DNA from: Thiotrichaceae bacterium
GTDB lineage: Bacteria > Pseudomonadota > Gammaproteobacteria > Thiotrichales > Thiotrichaceae
NCBI GenBank assembly: GCA_015494435.1
Contig: WGBH01000399.1
Location: forward strand, 1-13,818
Direction of reading: 5' to 3'
DNA length: 13,818 nucleotides
The notes beneath the pieces were generated by a model. The model worked only from the letters and a program-made list of their open reading frames with translations, ran no database searches and was not told the origin of the DNA. The translations under genes were made by a program, and so were the position numbers. Shown one piece after another: positions 1-6,651 of this stretch (position 1 is its first letter; each line of letters opens with the position of its first letter).

Positions 1-6
1 AGTCAA

Positions 7-27
7 TGATTGAGAACCTCTCAATCA
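7..27. repeat. Perfect 9-bp inverted repeat (hairpin) at the left edge
   Basis: TGATTGAGA (7-15) and TCTCAATCA (19-27) are exact reverse complements around a 3-nt ACC spacer. A second pairing is possible with the same bases: GAACC (14-18) with GGTTC (29-33), which would exclude the first. No T-tract follows on either strand, so it is not a textbook intrinsic terminator. It may belong to the end of a gene lying left of the window, or be a protein-binding dyad; the sequence does not decide. Confidence 0.5.
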
Positions 28-149
28 GGGTTCCGCAGTATAGAACATACCGCTTTGAAAAAATGGTTTTAGTTACATATCCAATGACTAAAAGCTTATA
101 TTTGACGATAAAAGGCATGATTATTCACGTAATATATTCTCAATTATTA

Positions 150-158
150 TGTTATACA
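150..158 (+). promoter_or_regulatory. Candidate extended -10 promoter element for rlmN
   Basis: TG-T-TATACA at 150-158 fits an extended -10 (TGnTATAAT, five of six hexamer positions). A TTGACG hexamer at 102-107 is too far upstream to serve as its -35, and no good -35 sits 16-18 nt away; extended -10 promoters can act without one. Transcription from here would start near 165, ahead of all possible rlmN starts. The rest of 1-192 shows only an unremarkable open frame (6-175) without a recognisable product. Confidence 0.3.
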
Positions 159-246
159 CTCCTCATATTTATGTAAAAATATATTATTTTATATGATAGT
201 ATGTGAAAAATTATTACTGTTAGTAGCCCTATACATTATGCCTGCC

Positions 247-1365
247 ATGAGCAATACAAAGACAAAGCAACAACAAAAAGTAAATCTTCTGGATTTTACC
301 ACTGAAAAACTAAAAGATTTTTTTATTGAAAAAGGGGAAAAGCCATTTAGAGCAACACAAATTATAAAATGGATGCATCAATATTGTGTTGATGATTTTG
401 ATCAGATGACCAATGTCAGCAAGGCATTGCGTCATGAGTTGCAAAAAATTGCAGAAATTCGTGCTCCAGAAATCGTCCTTGATAAAGCATCATCCGATGG
501 TACGCATAAATGGTTATTACGTCTTGAGGATGGTAACTGTATTGAGACGGTTTTTATTCCTGAAAAAGACCGTGGGACATTATGTGTCTCATCACAGGTC
601 GGTTGTGCTTTAGATTGCACTTTTTGTTCCACAGCACGACAAGGATTTAGCCGTAATTTAACCGTAGCGGAAATTATTGGACAACTTTGGGCGGCTAAAC
701 GTAGTTTACAACCTGAAGCAGGCAGTGAACGTATGATCAGCAATGTGGTTATGATGGGGATGGGGGAGCCTTTATTGAATTTCAATCCTGTCATTGATGC
801 AATGAAATTAATGCTAGATGATAATGCTTATGGACTTAGCAAACGTCGAGTTACACTCAGTACATCGGGGGTTGTCCCTGCACTTAATCGTTTACGAGAT
901 GAAGTTGATGTATCACTTGCGCTATCCTTGCATGCGGGTAATGATCAACTGCGGGATAAACTGGTTCCTATTAATAAAAAATATCCAATTAAAATGTTGA
1001 TGGATGCCTGTAAACGTTTTATGCAAGGCAAAGCAGCCAGAGAACGTATTACAATTGAGTATGTGATGCTCGACGGGGTTAATGATAGTGATCAAAATGC
1101 ACGAGAATTAATTTATACGCTCAAAGGGGTTCCTTGCAAGGTTAATTTAATCCCATTTAATCCTTTTCCTGATACACGCTACAAACGCTCATCTGCAAAA
1201 CGAATCAATCGGTTTAGGGATATTCTTATTGCATCGGGATTGATTGTGGTTACTAGAAGAACACGCGGTGATGATATCGATGCCGCTTGTGGACAACTAG
1301 CAGGGCAAGTTAATGATCGTAGCCGTCGTGACATTCATTTTTTGCGTATAGAAAAAGAGACTTAA
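247..1365 (+). CDS. rlmN: 23S rRNA (A2503-C2)/tRNA (A37-C2) methyltransferase RlmN
   Basis: This is the radical-SAM methyltransferase that places a methyl on C2 of A2503 in 23S rRNA and of A37 in some tRNAs, in the cytoplasm. Numbering from the ATG at 247 (372 aa), the N-terminal accessory domain begins at VNLLDF and includes EKPFRATQI. The cluster-binding motif CALDCTFC gives C120, C124 and C127. C113 (in TLCVSSQVGC) and C348 (in DDIDAACGQL) match the two catalytic cysteines of the family, and GEPLLN near 173 is the SAM-binding loop. The frame is open back to an ATG at 193, which would add 18 hydrophobic residues not seen in the family. ATGs at 238 and 247 are alternatives. None has a clear Shine-Dalgarno sequence; 247 was chosen because it gives the usual N-terminus just ahead of the conserved NLLD segment. 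pilW follows after 6 nt, so the two are probably cotranscribed. Confidence 0.96.
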   Translation: MSNTKTKQQQKVNLLDFTTEKLKDFFIEKGEKPFRATQIIKWMHQYCVDDFDQMTNVSKALRHELQKIAEIRAPEIVLDKASSDGTHKWLLRLEDGNCIETVFIPEKDRGTLCVSSQVGCALDCTFCSTARQGFSRNLTVAEIIGQLWAAKRSLQPEAGSERMISNVVMMGMGEPLLNFNPVIDAMKLMLDDNAYGLSKRRVTLSTSGVVPALNRLRDEVDVSLALSLHAGNDQLRDKLVPINKKYPIKMLMDACKRFMQGKAARERITIEYVMLDGVNDSDQNARELIYTLKGVPCKVNLIPFNPFPDTRYKRSSAKRINRFRDILIASGLIVVTRRTRGDDIDAACGQLAGQVNDRSRRDIHFLRIEKET

Positions 1366-1371
1366 AATATC

Positions 1372-2118
1372 ATGTTAGCAATAAAAATAATAATAAAGAA
1401 TCTCCTTAGAGTCATGCTAGTGTTACTTGTTTTTAGCACCTCACTTGGTTTATTGAGCGCTTGTAGTTCACAAAGCAAAAAAGCAGATAAAAACAGTGCA
1501 GCACGTTATAATGCCGAACTAGGTGCTAAATATTTGCAAATGGGTCGGCTAACATTAGCGAATCAAAAATTAGAAAAAGCGTTAAAACAAGATCCAAATT
1601 CCAGCAAAGTCAATCATTCCTATGCCTTATTAAAACAAAAAATAGGTGATATGGATGCTGCAAGTAAATATTTTAAAAAAGCGGTTAAAATAAATCATAA
1701 AGACCCCAATCTACTCAATAATTACGGTTCTCATCTTTGTCAAATAGGGCAGTATAATGAGGCGCTGAAACAATTTGATCTAGCATTGCAAAGTCCCTTT
1801 TATAAAACACCTGAATTTGCCTATACCAATGCTGGTATTTGTTTACGAAAAATGCAAAACGACATAAAAGCTGAACAATATTTCCGCAAGGCATTACAAA
1901 AAAAGACTAATTTTGGCTCTGCTCTATTTGAAATGGCAAAATTAAACTATGATCAAGGTCGTTTCGCAAAAGCACAGGCATTTTTATTACGATATGATGA
2001 TAATAATTTACCTTCAGTAGAATCATTAGCATTATGTACGCAAATTAATACACAATTAGGAAATACAGATAAAGCGGATCGTTGTTTAGAAAAGAAACTT
2101 CATTTATTCTCTAAATGA
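1372..2118 (+). CDS. pilW: Type IV pilus biogenesis/stability lipoprotein PilW (PilF)
   Basis: This is the outer-membrane pilotin lipoprotein that helps the PilQ secretin assemble and thereby stabilises type IV pili. The 248-residue length is that of PilF/PilW. The signal peptide (Lys-containing start, hydrophobic core about 13-27) ends in the lipobox LSAC, making C31 the lipidated residue. After it the chain is almost entirely tetratricopeptide repeats, roughly 44-77, 78-111, 112-145, 148-181 and 182-215, with typical G/A/Y spacing such as NNYGSHLCQIGQYNEALKQF. It starts 6 nt after the rlmN stop; rlmN-pilF is a conserved gammaproteobacterial pair. A weak purine-rich AAGAGA lies 11 nt upstream. 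An internal ATG at 1411 would also leave a short signal peptide; the first ATG is preferred because it keeps the basic n-region. Confidence 0.92.
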   Translation: MLAIKIIIKNLLRVMLVLLVFSTSLGLLSACSSQSKKADKNSAARYNAELGAKYLQMGRLTLANQKLEKALKQDPNSSKVNHSYALLKQKIGDMDAASKYFKKAVKINHKDPNLLNNYGSHLCQIGQYNEALKQFDLALQSPFYKTPEFAYTNAGICLRKMQNDIKAEQYFRKALQKKTNFGSALFEMAKLNYDQGRFAKAQAFLLRYDDNNLPSVESLALCTQINTQLGNTDKADRCLEKKLHLFSK

Positions 2119-2135
2119 ACTGATTAAGAAATTTT

Positions 2136-2188
2136 AAGTTATCAATCAATCCATATTGTATGATTGTATGCTATGGATTGATTAACTT
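2136..2188. repeat. Long stem-loop in the pilW-rodZ gap
   Basis: AAGTTA (2136-2141) pairs with TAACTT (2183-2188), and ATCAATCCATA (2145-2155) pairs with TATGGATTGAT (2172-2182). Together they form 17 base pairs with a single 3-nt bulge (TCA) on the left arm and a 16-nt loop. It begins 17 nt after the pilW stop, the place expected for a transcript 3' end, but no T-run follows, so it is not a canonical terminator. It could protect the pilW mRNA end, be a processing site, or be an operator/insertion relic. The remainder of this 136-nt gap shows only a weak promoter-like pair (TTGATT 2178-2183 and TATCGT 2201-2206, 17 nt apart) ahead of rodZ. Confidence 0.6.
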
Positions 2189-2254
2189 AGAGCTTGCTTG
2201 TATCGTTATTAAGAATCCATACCACTAACACGGATAGACTAAGGCTTACGAATA

Positions 2255-3208
2255 ATGTCAGAGACAAAAGTAGAAGCAGAACAGCAAACTAAGAAAGAAA
2301 TTGAAGGGAAACTCGGTTCACTTTTAAAAAGCTATAGAGAACAAAGTGGATATGATATTTATGAGGTAGCTGAAGCACTTTGTTTATCCCCTGCAATCAT
2401 TCAAGCACTAGAGAATGAGGATTTTGATAAACTACCTGAATCTCCTTATATTCGGGGCTATCTACGCAGTTATGCTAAGTTTGCAGAAATTGATTCTAAA
2501 GAAATTATTGAGCTTTATGAGGCTCAACGTGGGGTAGACCCACAAGATATGGAATATCATTTCAAACCCAATAATAATTTATCCAAACCAGCTATCTCCG
2601 CAACAACACTACGGTTAGGGGCAATTGCTTTATTATTGGTTATTTTAGTCGCTCTTAGCATGATACCTGCTGTTAATCAGTGGATCAGTGAGACATGGAT
2701 TGGATTTTCCAAACAAACGGCTCAAAAAAATTATAATAATGCAACCCATAACAAAGCTATTTTAGCAGTTAATCAAATTGAAAAACCCGAGCCTTTACCA
2801 GGGGATGAAGAAGAACAGTCTTCTAAGGAGTTAGAAGAAACCACTAAAAATTCTGACTCGGCGGTATTATCTGAGACAGTATCGAAACAACCTGAAAATA
2901 GTATCCTAGATAAAGATAAAAAGAATAGTCCAGACAGTACGGATGAAAAAAACATCAATGCAAATGAAGAAAAAACAAAATTAAGGTTTGTGTTTAAAAA
3001 AGAAGTCTGGATGAGGATTAAAGATAATAATCGAAAGGTTGTTTTTCAATCTCTCTCTCCTGCTGGGACTGAGAAAGAACTGAAACTAAAAACACCGCTT
3101 ACCTTTCGTATTGGAAACGCACAAGGTATTGAAATTTACGTCGAAGGAACACGTCTAGATATCACAAAATATACGGTAGGCAGTGTCGCTACTTTCAAAA
3201 TAGAATAA
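2255..3208 (+). CDS. rodZ: Cytoskeleton/cell-shape protein RodZ
   Basis: RodZ is the bitopic inner-membrane protein that links MreB filaments to the elongasome and helps keep rod shape. The 317-residue chain has the full architecture. The N-terminal HTH_25 domain is at about 19-80 (LGSLLKSYREQSGYDIYEVA through ESPYIRGYLRSYAKFAEID). One transmembrane helix lies at about 119-141, followed by a low-complexity acidic/Ser/Thr/Lys periplasmic linker (about 150-240). The C-terminal beta-rich DUF4115 domain is at about 242-317. AAGG at 2241-2244 lies 10 nt before the ATG. Its position between pilW and hisS is the usual one, but ispG, which commonly stands between rodZ and hisS, is missing; only 7 nt separate rodZ from hisS. 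Confidence 0.92.
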   Translation: MSETKVEAEQQTKKEIEGKLGSLLKSYREQSGYDIYEVAEALCLSPAIIQALENEDFDKLPESPYIRGYLRSYAKFAEIDSKEIIELYEAQRGVDPQDMEYHFKPNNNLSKPAISATTLRLGAIALLLVILVALSMIPAVNQWISETWIGFSKQTAQKNYNNATHNKAILAVNQIEKPEPLPGDEEEQSSKELEETTKNSDSAVLSETVSKQPENSILDKDKKNSPDSTDEKNINANEEKTKLRFVFKKEVWMRIKDNNRKVVFQSLSPAGTEKELKLKTPLTFRIGNAQGIEIYVEGTRLDITKYTVGSVATFKIE

Positions 3209-3215
3209 ATAACTT

Positions 3216-4490
3216 ATGGCAAAAAATATCCAATCAATACGAGGGATGCACGATATTCTTCCCTCACAATCTGCTTCTTGGCAATATTTAGAAACAACAA
3301 TTCGTAGATTATTTAATAGTTACGGTTATCGAGAACTCCGTACTCCTATTATTGAACCTAGCGAATTATTTTCGCGTGGTATTGGCGAAGTGACGGATAT
3401 TGTAGAAAAAGAAATGTATACCTTCACAGATCGTAATGGGGATAGCTTATCTATGCGCCCCGAAGGAACAGCAAGCTGTGTACGTGCGGGCATTCAACAT
3501 GGTTTACTGCACAACCAGCAACAACGTATCTGGTATACAGGGGCTATGTTTCGTCATGAACGTCCACAAAAAGGGCGTTATCGTCAATTTTATCAGGCAG
3601 GTGTAGAAACCTACGGTGTTGCTACTCCTGATATTGATGCTGAGGTCATTGCCCTTGGTGCACGATTATGGAAACAATTAGGTCTTAAAAAGATTAAACT
3701 ACAATTAAATACACTGGGCAGTGATGAGGCTCGTCAACAATATCGTGAGGTGCTCATTGACTATTTTTCTGCACACTATGATCAATTGGATGAAGATTCA
3801 CAACACCGTTTGCATAAAAACCCATTGCGTATTTTAGATACAAAAAATCCTCATTTAGAAGATATTGTTGCAGCAGCACCGAATCTAATGGAGTATTTAG
3901 ATCAAGAATCTAAACAACATTTTGAAGGATTATGCACTCGTTTAGAGAGTTTAGAAATAGACTATGAGATTAATCCACGTCTAGTACGTGGCATTGATTA
4001 TTATAATCGTACAGTGTTTGAATGGGTGACTAAAGAGCTAGGCGCACAAGGAACGATCTGTGCAGGTGGTCGTTATGATGGACTGGTCAAACAGCTCGGT
4101 GGTAGAGCAACCCCTGCCTGTGGCTTTGGGATTGGTTTAGAGCGTTTATTATTGTTGATGGAATCTCAAAAAATCCAAACACCTGCACTAAAACCGCATA
4201 TTTATCTTGTATTAGCAGGAAAAGAGGCACAAATAGCAGGAGTAAAACTTGCTGAAACGCTACGTGATACGCATGCTAACTTATCTTTACAATGCAATCT
4301 AGCCGCTGGAAGCCTTAAAGCACAAATAAAGCGTGCTGATAAATCAGGAGCAGAATATGCTATTATTCTTGGCGGTCGTGAAATTGAAGAGAACACTGTT
4401 ACGATAAAAGCATTGCGTTATCATGCTGAACAACTCACTCTTTCACAACATGAATTAAATAACTTCATTCAAAAAAATATACTGACATAA
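3216..4490 (+). CDS. hisS: Histidine--tRNA ligase
   Basis: This class II aminoacyl-tRNA synthetase charges tRNA-His with histidine in the cytosol. All signatures are present in 424 residues, the normal length: motif 2 region MRPEGTAS (80-87) and FRHERPQKGR (112-121), histidine-specific motif LVRGIDYYNRTVFEW (256-270), GGRYDGL (284-290), and motif 3 ACGFGIGLER (301-310). The anticodon-binding domain covers about 325-424. It starts 7 nt after rodZ with no clear Shine-Dalgarno sequence, suggesting translation coupled to rodZ. yfgM follows after 16 nt. hisS-yfgM-bamB is a strongly conserved gammaproteobacterial order. Confidence 0.97.
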   Translation: MAKNIQSIRGMHDILPSQSASWQYLETTIRRLFNSYGYRELRTPIIEPSELFSRGIGEVTDIVEKEMYTFTDRNGDSLSMRPEGTASCVRAGIQHGLLHNQQQRIWYTGAMFRHERPQKGRYRQFYQAGVETYGVATPDIDAEVIALGARLWKQLGLKKIKLQLNTLGSDEARQQYREVLIDYFSAHYDQLDEDSQHRLHKNPLRILDTKNPHLEDIVAAAPNLMEYLDQESKQHFEGLCTRLESLEIDYEINPRLVRGIDYYNRTVFEWVTKELGAQGTICAGGRYDGLVKQLGGRATPACGFGIGLERLLLLMESQKIQTPALKPHIYLVLAGKEAQIAGVKLAETLRDTHANLSLQCNLAAGSLKAQIKRADKSGAEYAIILGGREIEENTVTIKALRYHAEQLTLSQHELNNFIQKNILT

Positions 4491-4506
4491 TATCAAGGGG
4501 AAGCAG

Positions 4507-5124
4507 ATGACCGATTTAATGACTGGCTTAAAAACAGATGAAGAAAAAGCAGAAGAAATAAAACAGTGGTGGAAAGATAATGGTACCTCTGTTTTAGCAG
4601 GCATTGCTTTAGCGATTGCAGCTACCTTTGGCTGGCAACAATGGCAAGCCTATCAAGTGACACAATCAGAAGAAGCATCCGCTCTTTTTTCAAAAATTAG
4701 CAAAGGGACTGTGATTGATAAAGCAGGCACTCTTGATAAGTTAATTAACGATTATAGCTCAACACCCTATGCTGCTTTGGCAGCCCTGGAAAAGGCAAAA
4801 GATGCAAAAGACAGCGAATCTGCTATTGCAGCATTGCGTAATGCCACAAACTCTAAAGAAGTGAATATTGCACGCATTGCTACCTTACGTTTAGCACGTA
4901 TGCTAATTGCAGAAGGTGAATTAGATCAAGCTAACAGACTACTGAATAAAACACTGCCTTCTGCCTATACCTCATTGGTTGAAGAGCTAAAAGGGGATTT
5001 ACATTTAGCAAAAAAAGAGATTAATCAAGCACGGCAATCCTATGATCGTGCTATTCTCAGTGCGGGTATAGACTCGGTTAAATTCTTGAAAATGAAGCGC
5101 AGTAATCTCGGCGAGGGAGCATAA
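4507..5124 (+). CDS. yfgM: YfgM/Sec-associated TPR membrane protein
   Basis: YfgM is an inner-membrane protein with a periplasmic TPR-like domain. In E. coli it associates with PpiD at the SecYEG translocon and supports periplasmic chaperone traffic. The 205-residue protein shows a short acidic/Lys cytoplasmic start (about 1-25, with KQWWKDNG), one transmembrane helix at about 28-45, then an Ala/Leu-rich helical TPR region to the end (for example AIAALRNATNSKEVNIARIA). The AAGGGGA ribosome binding site at 4495-4501 lies 5 nt before the ATG, the best in this run. It stands between hisS and bamB as in most gammaproteobacteria; bamB starts 5 nt after its stop. Confidence 0.9.
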   Translation: MTDLMTGLKTDEEKAEEIKQWWKDNGTSVLAGIALAIAATFGWQQWQAYQVTQSEEASALFSKISKGTVIDKAGTLDKLINDYSSTPYAALAALEKAKDAKDSESAIAALRNATNSKEVNIARIATLRLARMLIAEGELDQANRLLNKTLPSAYTSLVEELKGDLHLAKKEINQARQSYDRAILSAGIDSVKFLKMKRSNLGEGA

Positions 5125-5129
5125 AAAGC

Positions 5130-6305
5130 GTGAAAAAAAGACTACTAGTACAATCCGCTCTATGGACAACGGTTCTATTACTAGGCTTGCAAGGATGTAG
5201 CGGGCAAAATGCAGGTAGTCAGCTTTTTTCACAACAAGAAGCCATTGTCCCACTTAAAAAACTTAAAGATATTAATGCAAGTCTTGCTGTTAAAACACAG
5301 TGGAAAGTACAAACCGATAGTGCCTCTGTCAATAGCAAAATTCATCCCTATCTAACAAATAACGCCGTTATTGTCGCAGGTGGTAAAAAAATTAGCGCAT
5401 GGGATAAATTAACAGGTAATCCCCTTTGGCATCAATCCATTAACGAGAGAATCAGCGGAGGTGTCAATGGTGGCAATGGCATTATTTTCTTAGGAACAGA
5501 CCACGGTAACGCCCTCGCTCTTAATGAAAAAACAGGCAAAATATTATGGATTAAGCATTTAGATACCGAAATTCTTAGTCTATCTATTGCAAAAAATGGA
5601 CGTATCATATTTCGCACTATTGACGGCAAACTGCATGGTTTAGCAACGCAAACAGGCAATATTATTTGGCAACATCAACAATTGACTCCCGTTCTTTCTC
5701 TGTATGGTGCAAGTACCCCTGTTATCGTTGGACCTTATGTGGTTGCAGGATTTGATAATGGCAAACTAGCAGCTTATGAACTGCAAAATGGAACGACCGT
5801 ATGGGAAACCACACTAACACTACCGCGTGGTAGTAATGAATTAGATAAAATGGTTGATGTGGATGGTAAACTTAGCCCATTAGGTAGCGCTCTATTCGCC
5901 ACTAGCTTTCATGGTCGAGTTTCTGGCATTGACTTAAAAACGGGTAAAGTTCATTGGGCAAAAAAACACTCCTCCTACACAGGAGCGGATGCAAATATTG
6001 AGGGCGTATACACGGCCGATGAAGCAGGTAATATTTGGCGATTAGAACCGCAAACAGGCAATCCCCTCTGGAAAATGGATGATCTAATAGGTAGAGCGCC
6101 TACCGCACCAACGCTTATTGGTTCAAATTTAATCGTGGTTGGAGATAGAAAAGGTAATTTACACTTTATTAATACCCGAAATGGACAATTTGTCGCTCGT
6201 ATAAAAGGTGATCCAAAAGGATATAATGTCGCATCAAAAGTGGAGGAAAAAACAGTTTACAGCTTAGGGCGTAGTGGAATACTTACCGCAATAACTGTAC
6301 CGTAG
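5130..6305 (+). CDS. bamB: Outer membrane assembly lipoprotein BamB
   Basis: BamB is the eight-bladed beta-propeller lipoprotein of the BAM complex, held at the periplasmic face of the outer membrane where it helps BamA insert beta-barrel proteins. The 391 residues match the family length. The signal peptide ends in LQGC, so C23 should be lipidated (Gln at -2 is less usual). Repeated PQQ-like blade motifs with the A/G-x-D...TG(K/N)xxW pattern occur along the chain: WDKLTGNPLW, LNEKTGKILW, LATQTGNIIW, LQNGTTVW, IDLKTGKVHW, LEPQTGNPLW. The start is GTG at 5130, with GAGGGAG (5113-5119) 10 nt upstream inside the end of yfgM. der, the usual next gene, is not here; a two-part hairpin and an opposing gene follow. 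Confidence 0.95.
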   Translation: MKKRLLVQSALWTTVLLLGLQGCSGQNAGSQLFSQQEAIVPLKKLKDINASLAVKTQWKVQTDSASVNSKIHPYLTNNAVIVAGGKKISAWDKLTGNPLWHQSINERISGGVNGGNGIIFLGTDHGNALALNEKTGKILWIKHLDTEILSLSIAKNGRIIFRTIDGKLHGLATQTGNIIWQHQQLTPVLSLYGASTPVIVGPYVVAGFDNGKLAAYELQNGTTVWETTLTLPRGSNELDKMVDVDGKLSPLGSALFATSFHGRVSGIDLKTGKVHWAKKHSSYTGADANIEGVYTADEAGNIWRLEPQTGNPLWKMDDLIGRAPTAPTLIGSNLIVVGDRKGNLHFINTRNGQFVARIKGDPKGYNVASKVEEKTVYSLGRSGILTAITVP

Positions 6306-6306
6306 C

Positions 6307-6355
6307 CTAACCTCCAGTACAACGAACTTACCATTCGTTGTACTAGTATGGTTAG
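6307..6355. terminator. Two-part hairpin between bamB and the opposing small gene (candidate bidirectional terminator)
   Basis: AGTACAACGAA (6316-6326) and TTCGTTGTACT (6334-6344) form a perfect 11-bp stem with a 7-nt loop. An outer stem CTAACC (6307-6312) / GGTTAG (6350-6355) adds 6 bp across an internal loop. It starts 2 nt after the bamB stop and lies 13 nt beyond the stop of the small minus-strand gene, so it sits between two convergent 3' ends. Neither strand has a clean T-tract, so termination may be weak or factor-assisted. Confidence 0.6.
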
Positions 6356-6367
6356 ATATTATAAAAT

Positions 6368-6511
6368 TTAATCATCAACTTTTTCTAACGGTGGAGAAGG
6401 CGGTAGTTTTGAAAGTTTATTGATTTTATAAATTCCCCAACTAAAGAAAGCGATGATAAAAAGTATTGTAAAAGAAGACAAAAATAGCATCTGTATTGAT
6501 GTGATATCCAT
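6368..6511 (-). CDS. 47-residue single-pass membrane protein of unknown function
   Basis: Not recognised. The frame is open from an ATG at 6574, but the ATG at 6511 is preferred: it has GGAGG (complement of 6519-6523) 7 nt upstream, and the protein then begins MDITSIQMLFL. The 47 residues hold one strongly hydrophobic helix at about 8-28, a short basic stretch (YKINKLSK), a Pro-rich LPPSPPLE segment and an acidic end (VDD). This resembles in general form the tiny subunits of respiratory oxidases (CcoQ/FixQ or CydX class), but no family motif confirms that. The upstream FNR-like box fits a respiration-linked role; this is inference. It converges on bamB and diverges from pabB. Confidence 0.62.
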   Translation of the reverse strand: MDITSIQMLFLSSFTILFIIAFFSWGIYKINKLSKLPPSPPLEKVDD

Positions 6512-6545
6512 GATAAATCCTCCAGAAATAAAACAGTGTGGTTTC

Positions 6546-6587
6546 AGTCTAAAAGAAGTATGAAAGAAAGACATTGCGATAGATCAA
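6546..6587 (-). promoter_or_regulatory. Candidate FNR/Anr-type class II promoter for the 47-residue protein
   Basis: On the minus strand TTGATCTATCGCAA (6587 down to 6574) matches the FNR/Anr consensus TTGAT-N4-ATCAA at 8 of 10 positions, with one half-site perfect. A -10-like hexamer TAGACT lies at 6551-6546. If it is the -10, the start site is near 6539 and the box centre (6580.5) falls at -41.5, the class II activator position; the leader would be 28 nt and contains the GGAGG site. A tandem ATCAAGC (6583-6589, 6590-6596, + strand) overlaps the perfect half-site. Whether it also affects pabB in the other direction is unclear; no good -10 appears at the matching place. Confidence 0.42.
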
Positions 6588-6651
6588 GCATCAAGCATTT
6601 AGTAGTAGGATAAATATTGAGAAAAATAAATAAAAATAGCCGTAAGAAAAA

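Noticed and set aside
102..138. TTGACG with TAATAT/TATATT as an rlmN promoter
   Set aside because: Spacing of 22-25 nt is outside the usable 15-19 nt range.
6..175. Open frame of about 56 codons on the + strand before rlmN
   Set aside because: No recognisable product, no ribosome binding site and AT-driven composition; most likely intergenic.
5005..5253. 82-codon minus-strand frame across the yfgM-bamB junction
   Set aside because: It lies antisense to two well-supported genes and has no ribosome binding site or family pattern.
6512..6574. 21-residue longer form of the small membrane protein starting at an ATG at 6574
   Set aside because: The ATG at 6511 has an ideal GGAGG seven bases upstream, and the longer form would run through the candidate promoter and its -10.
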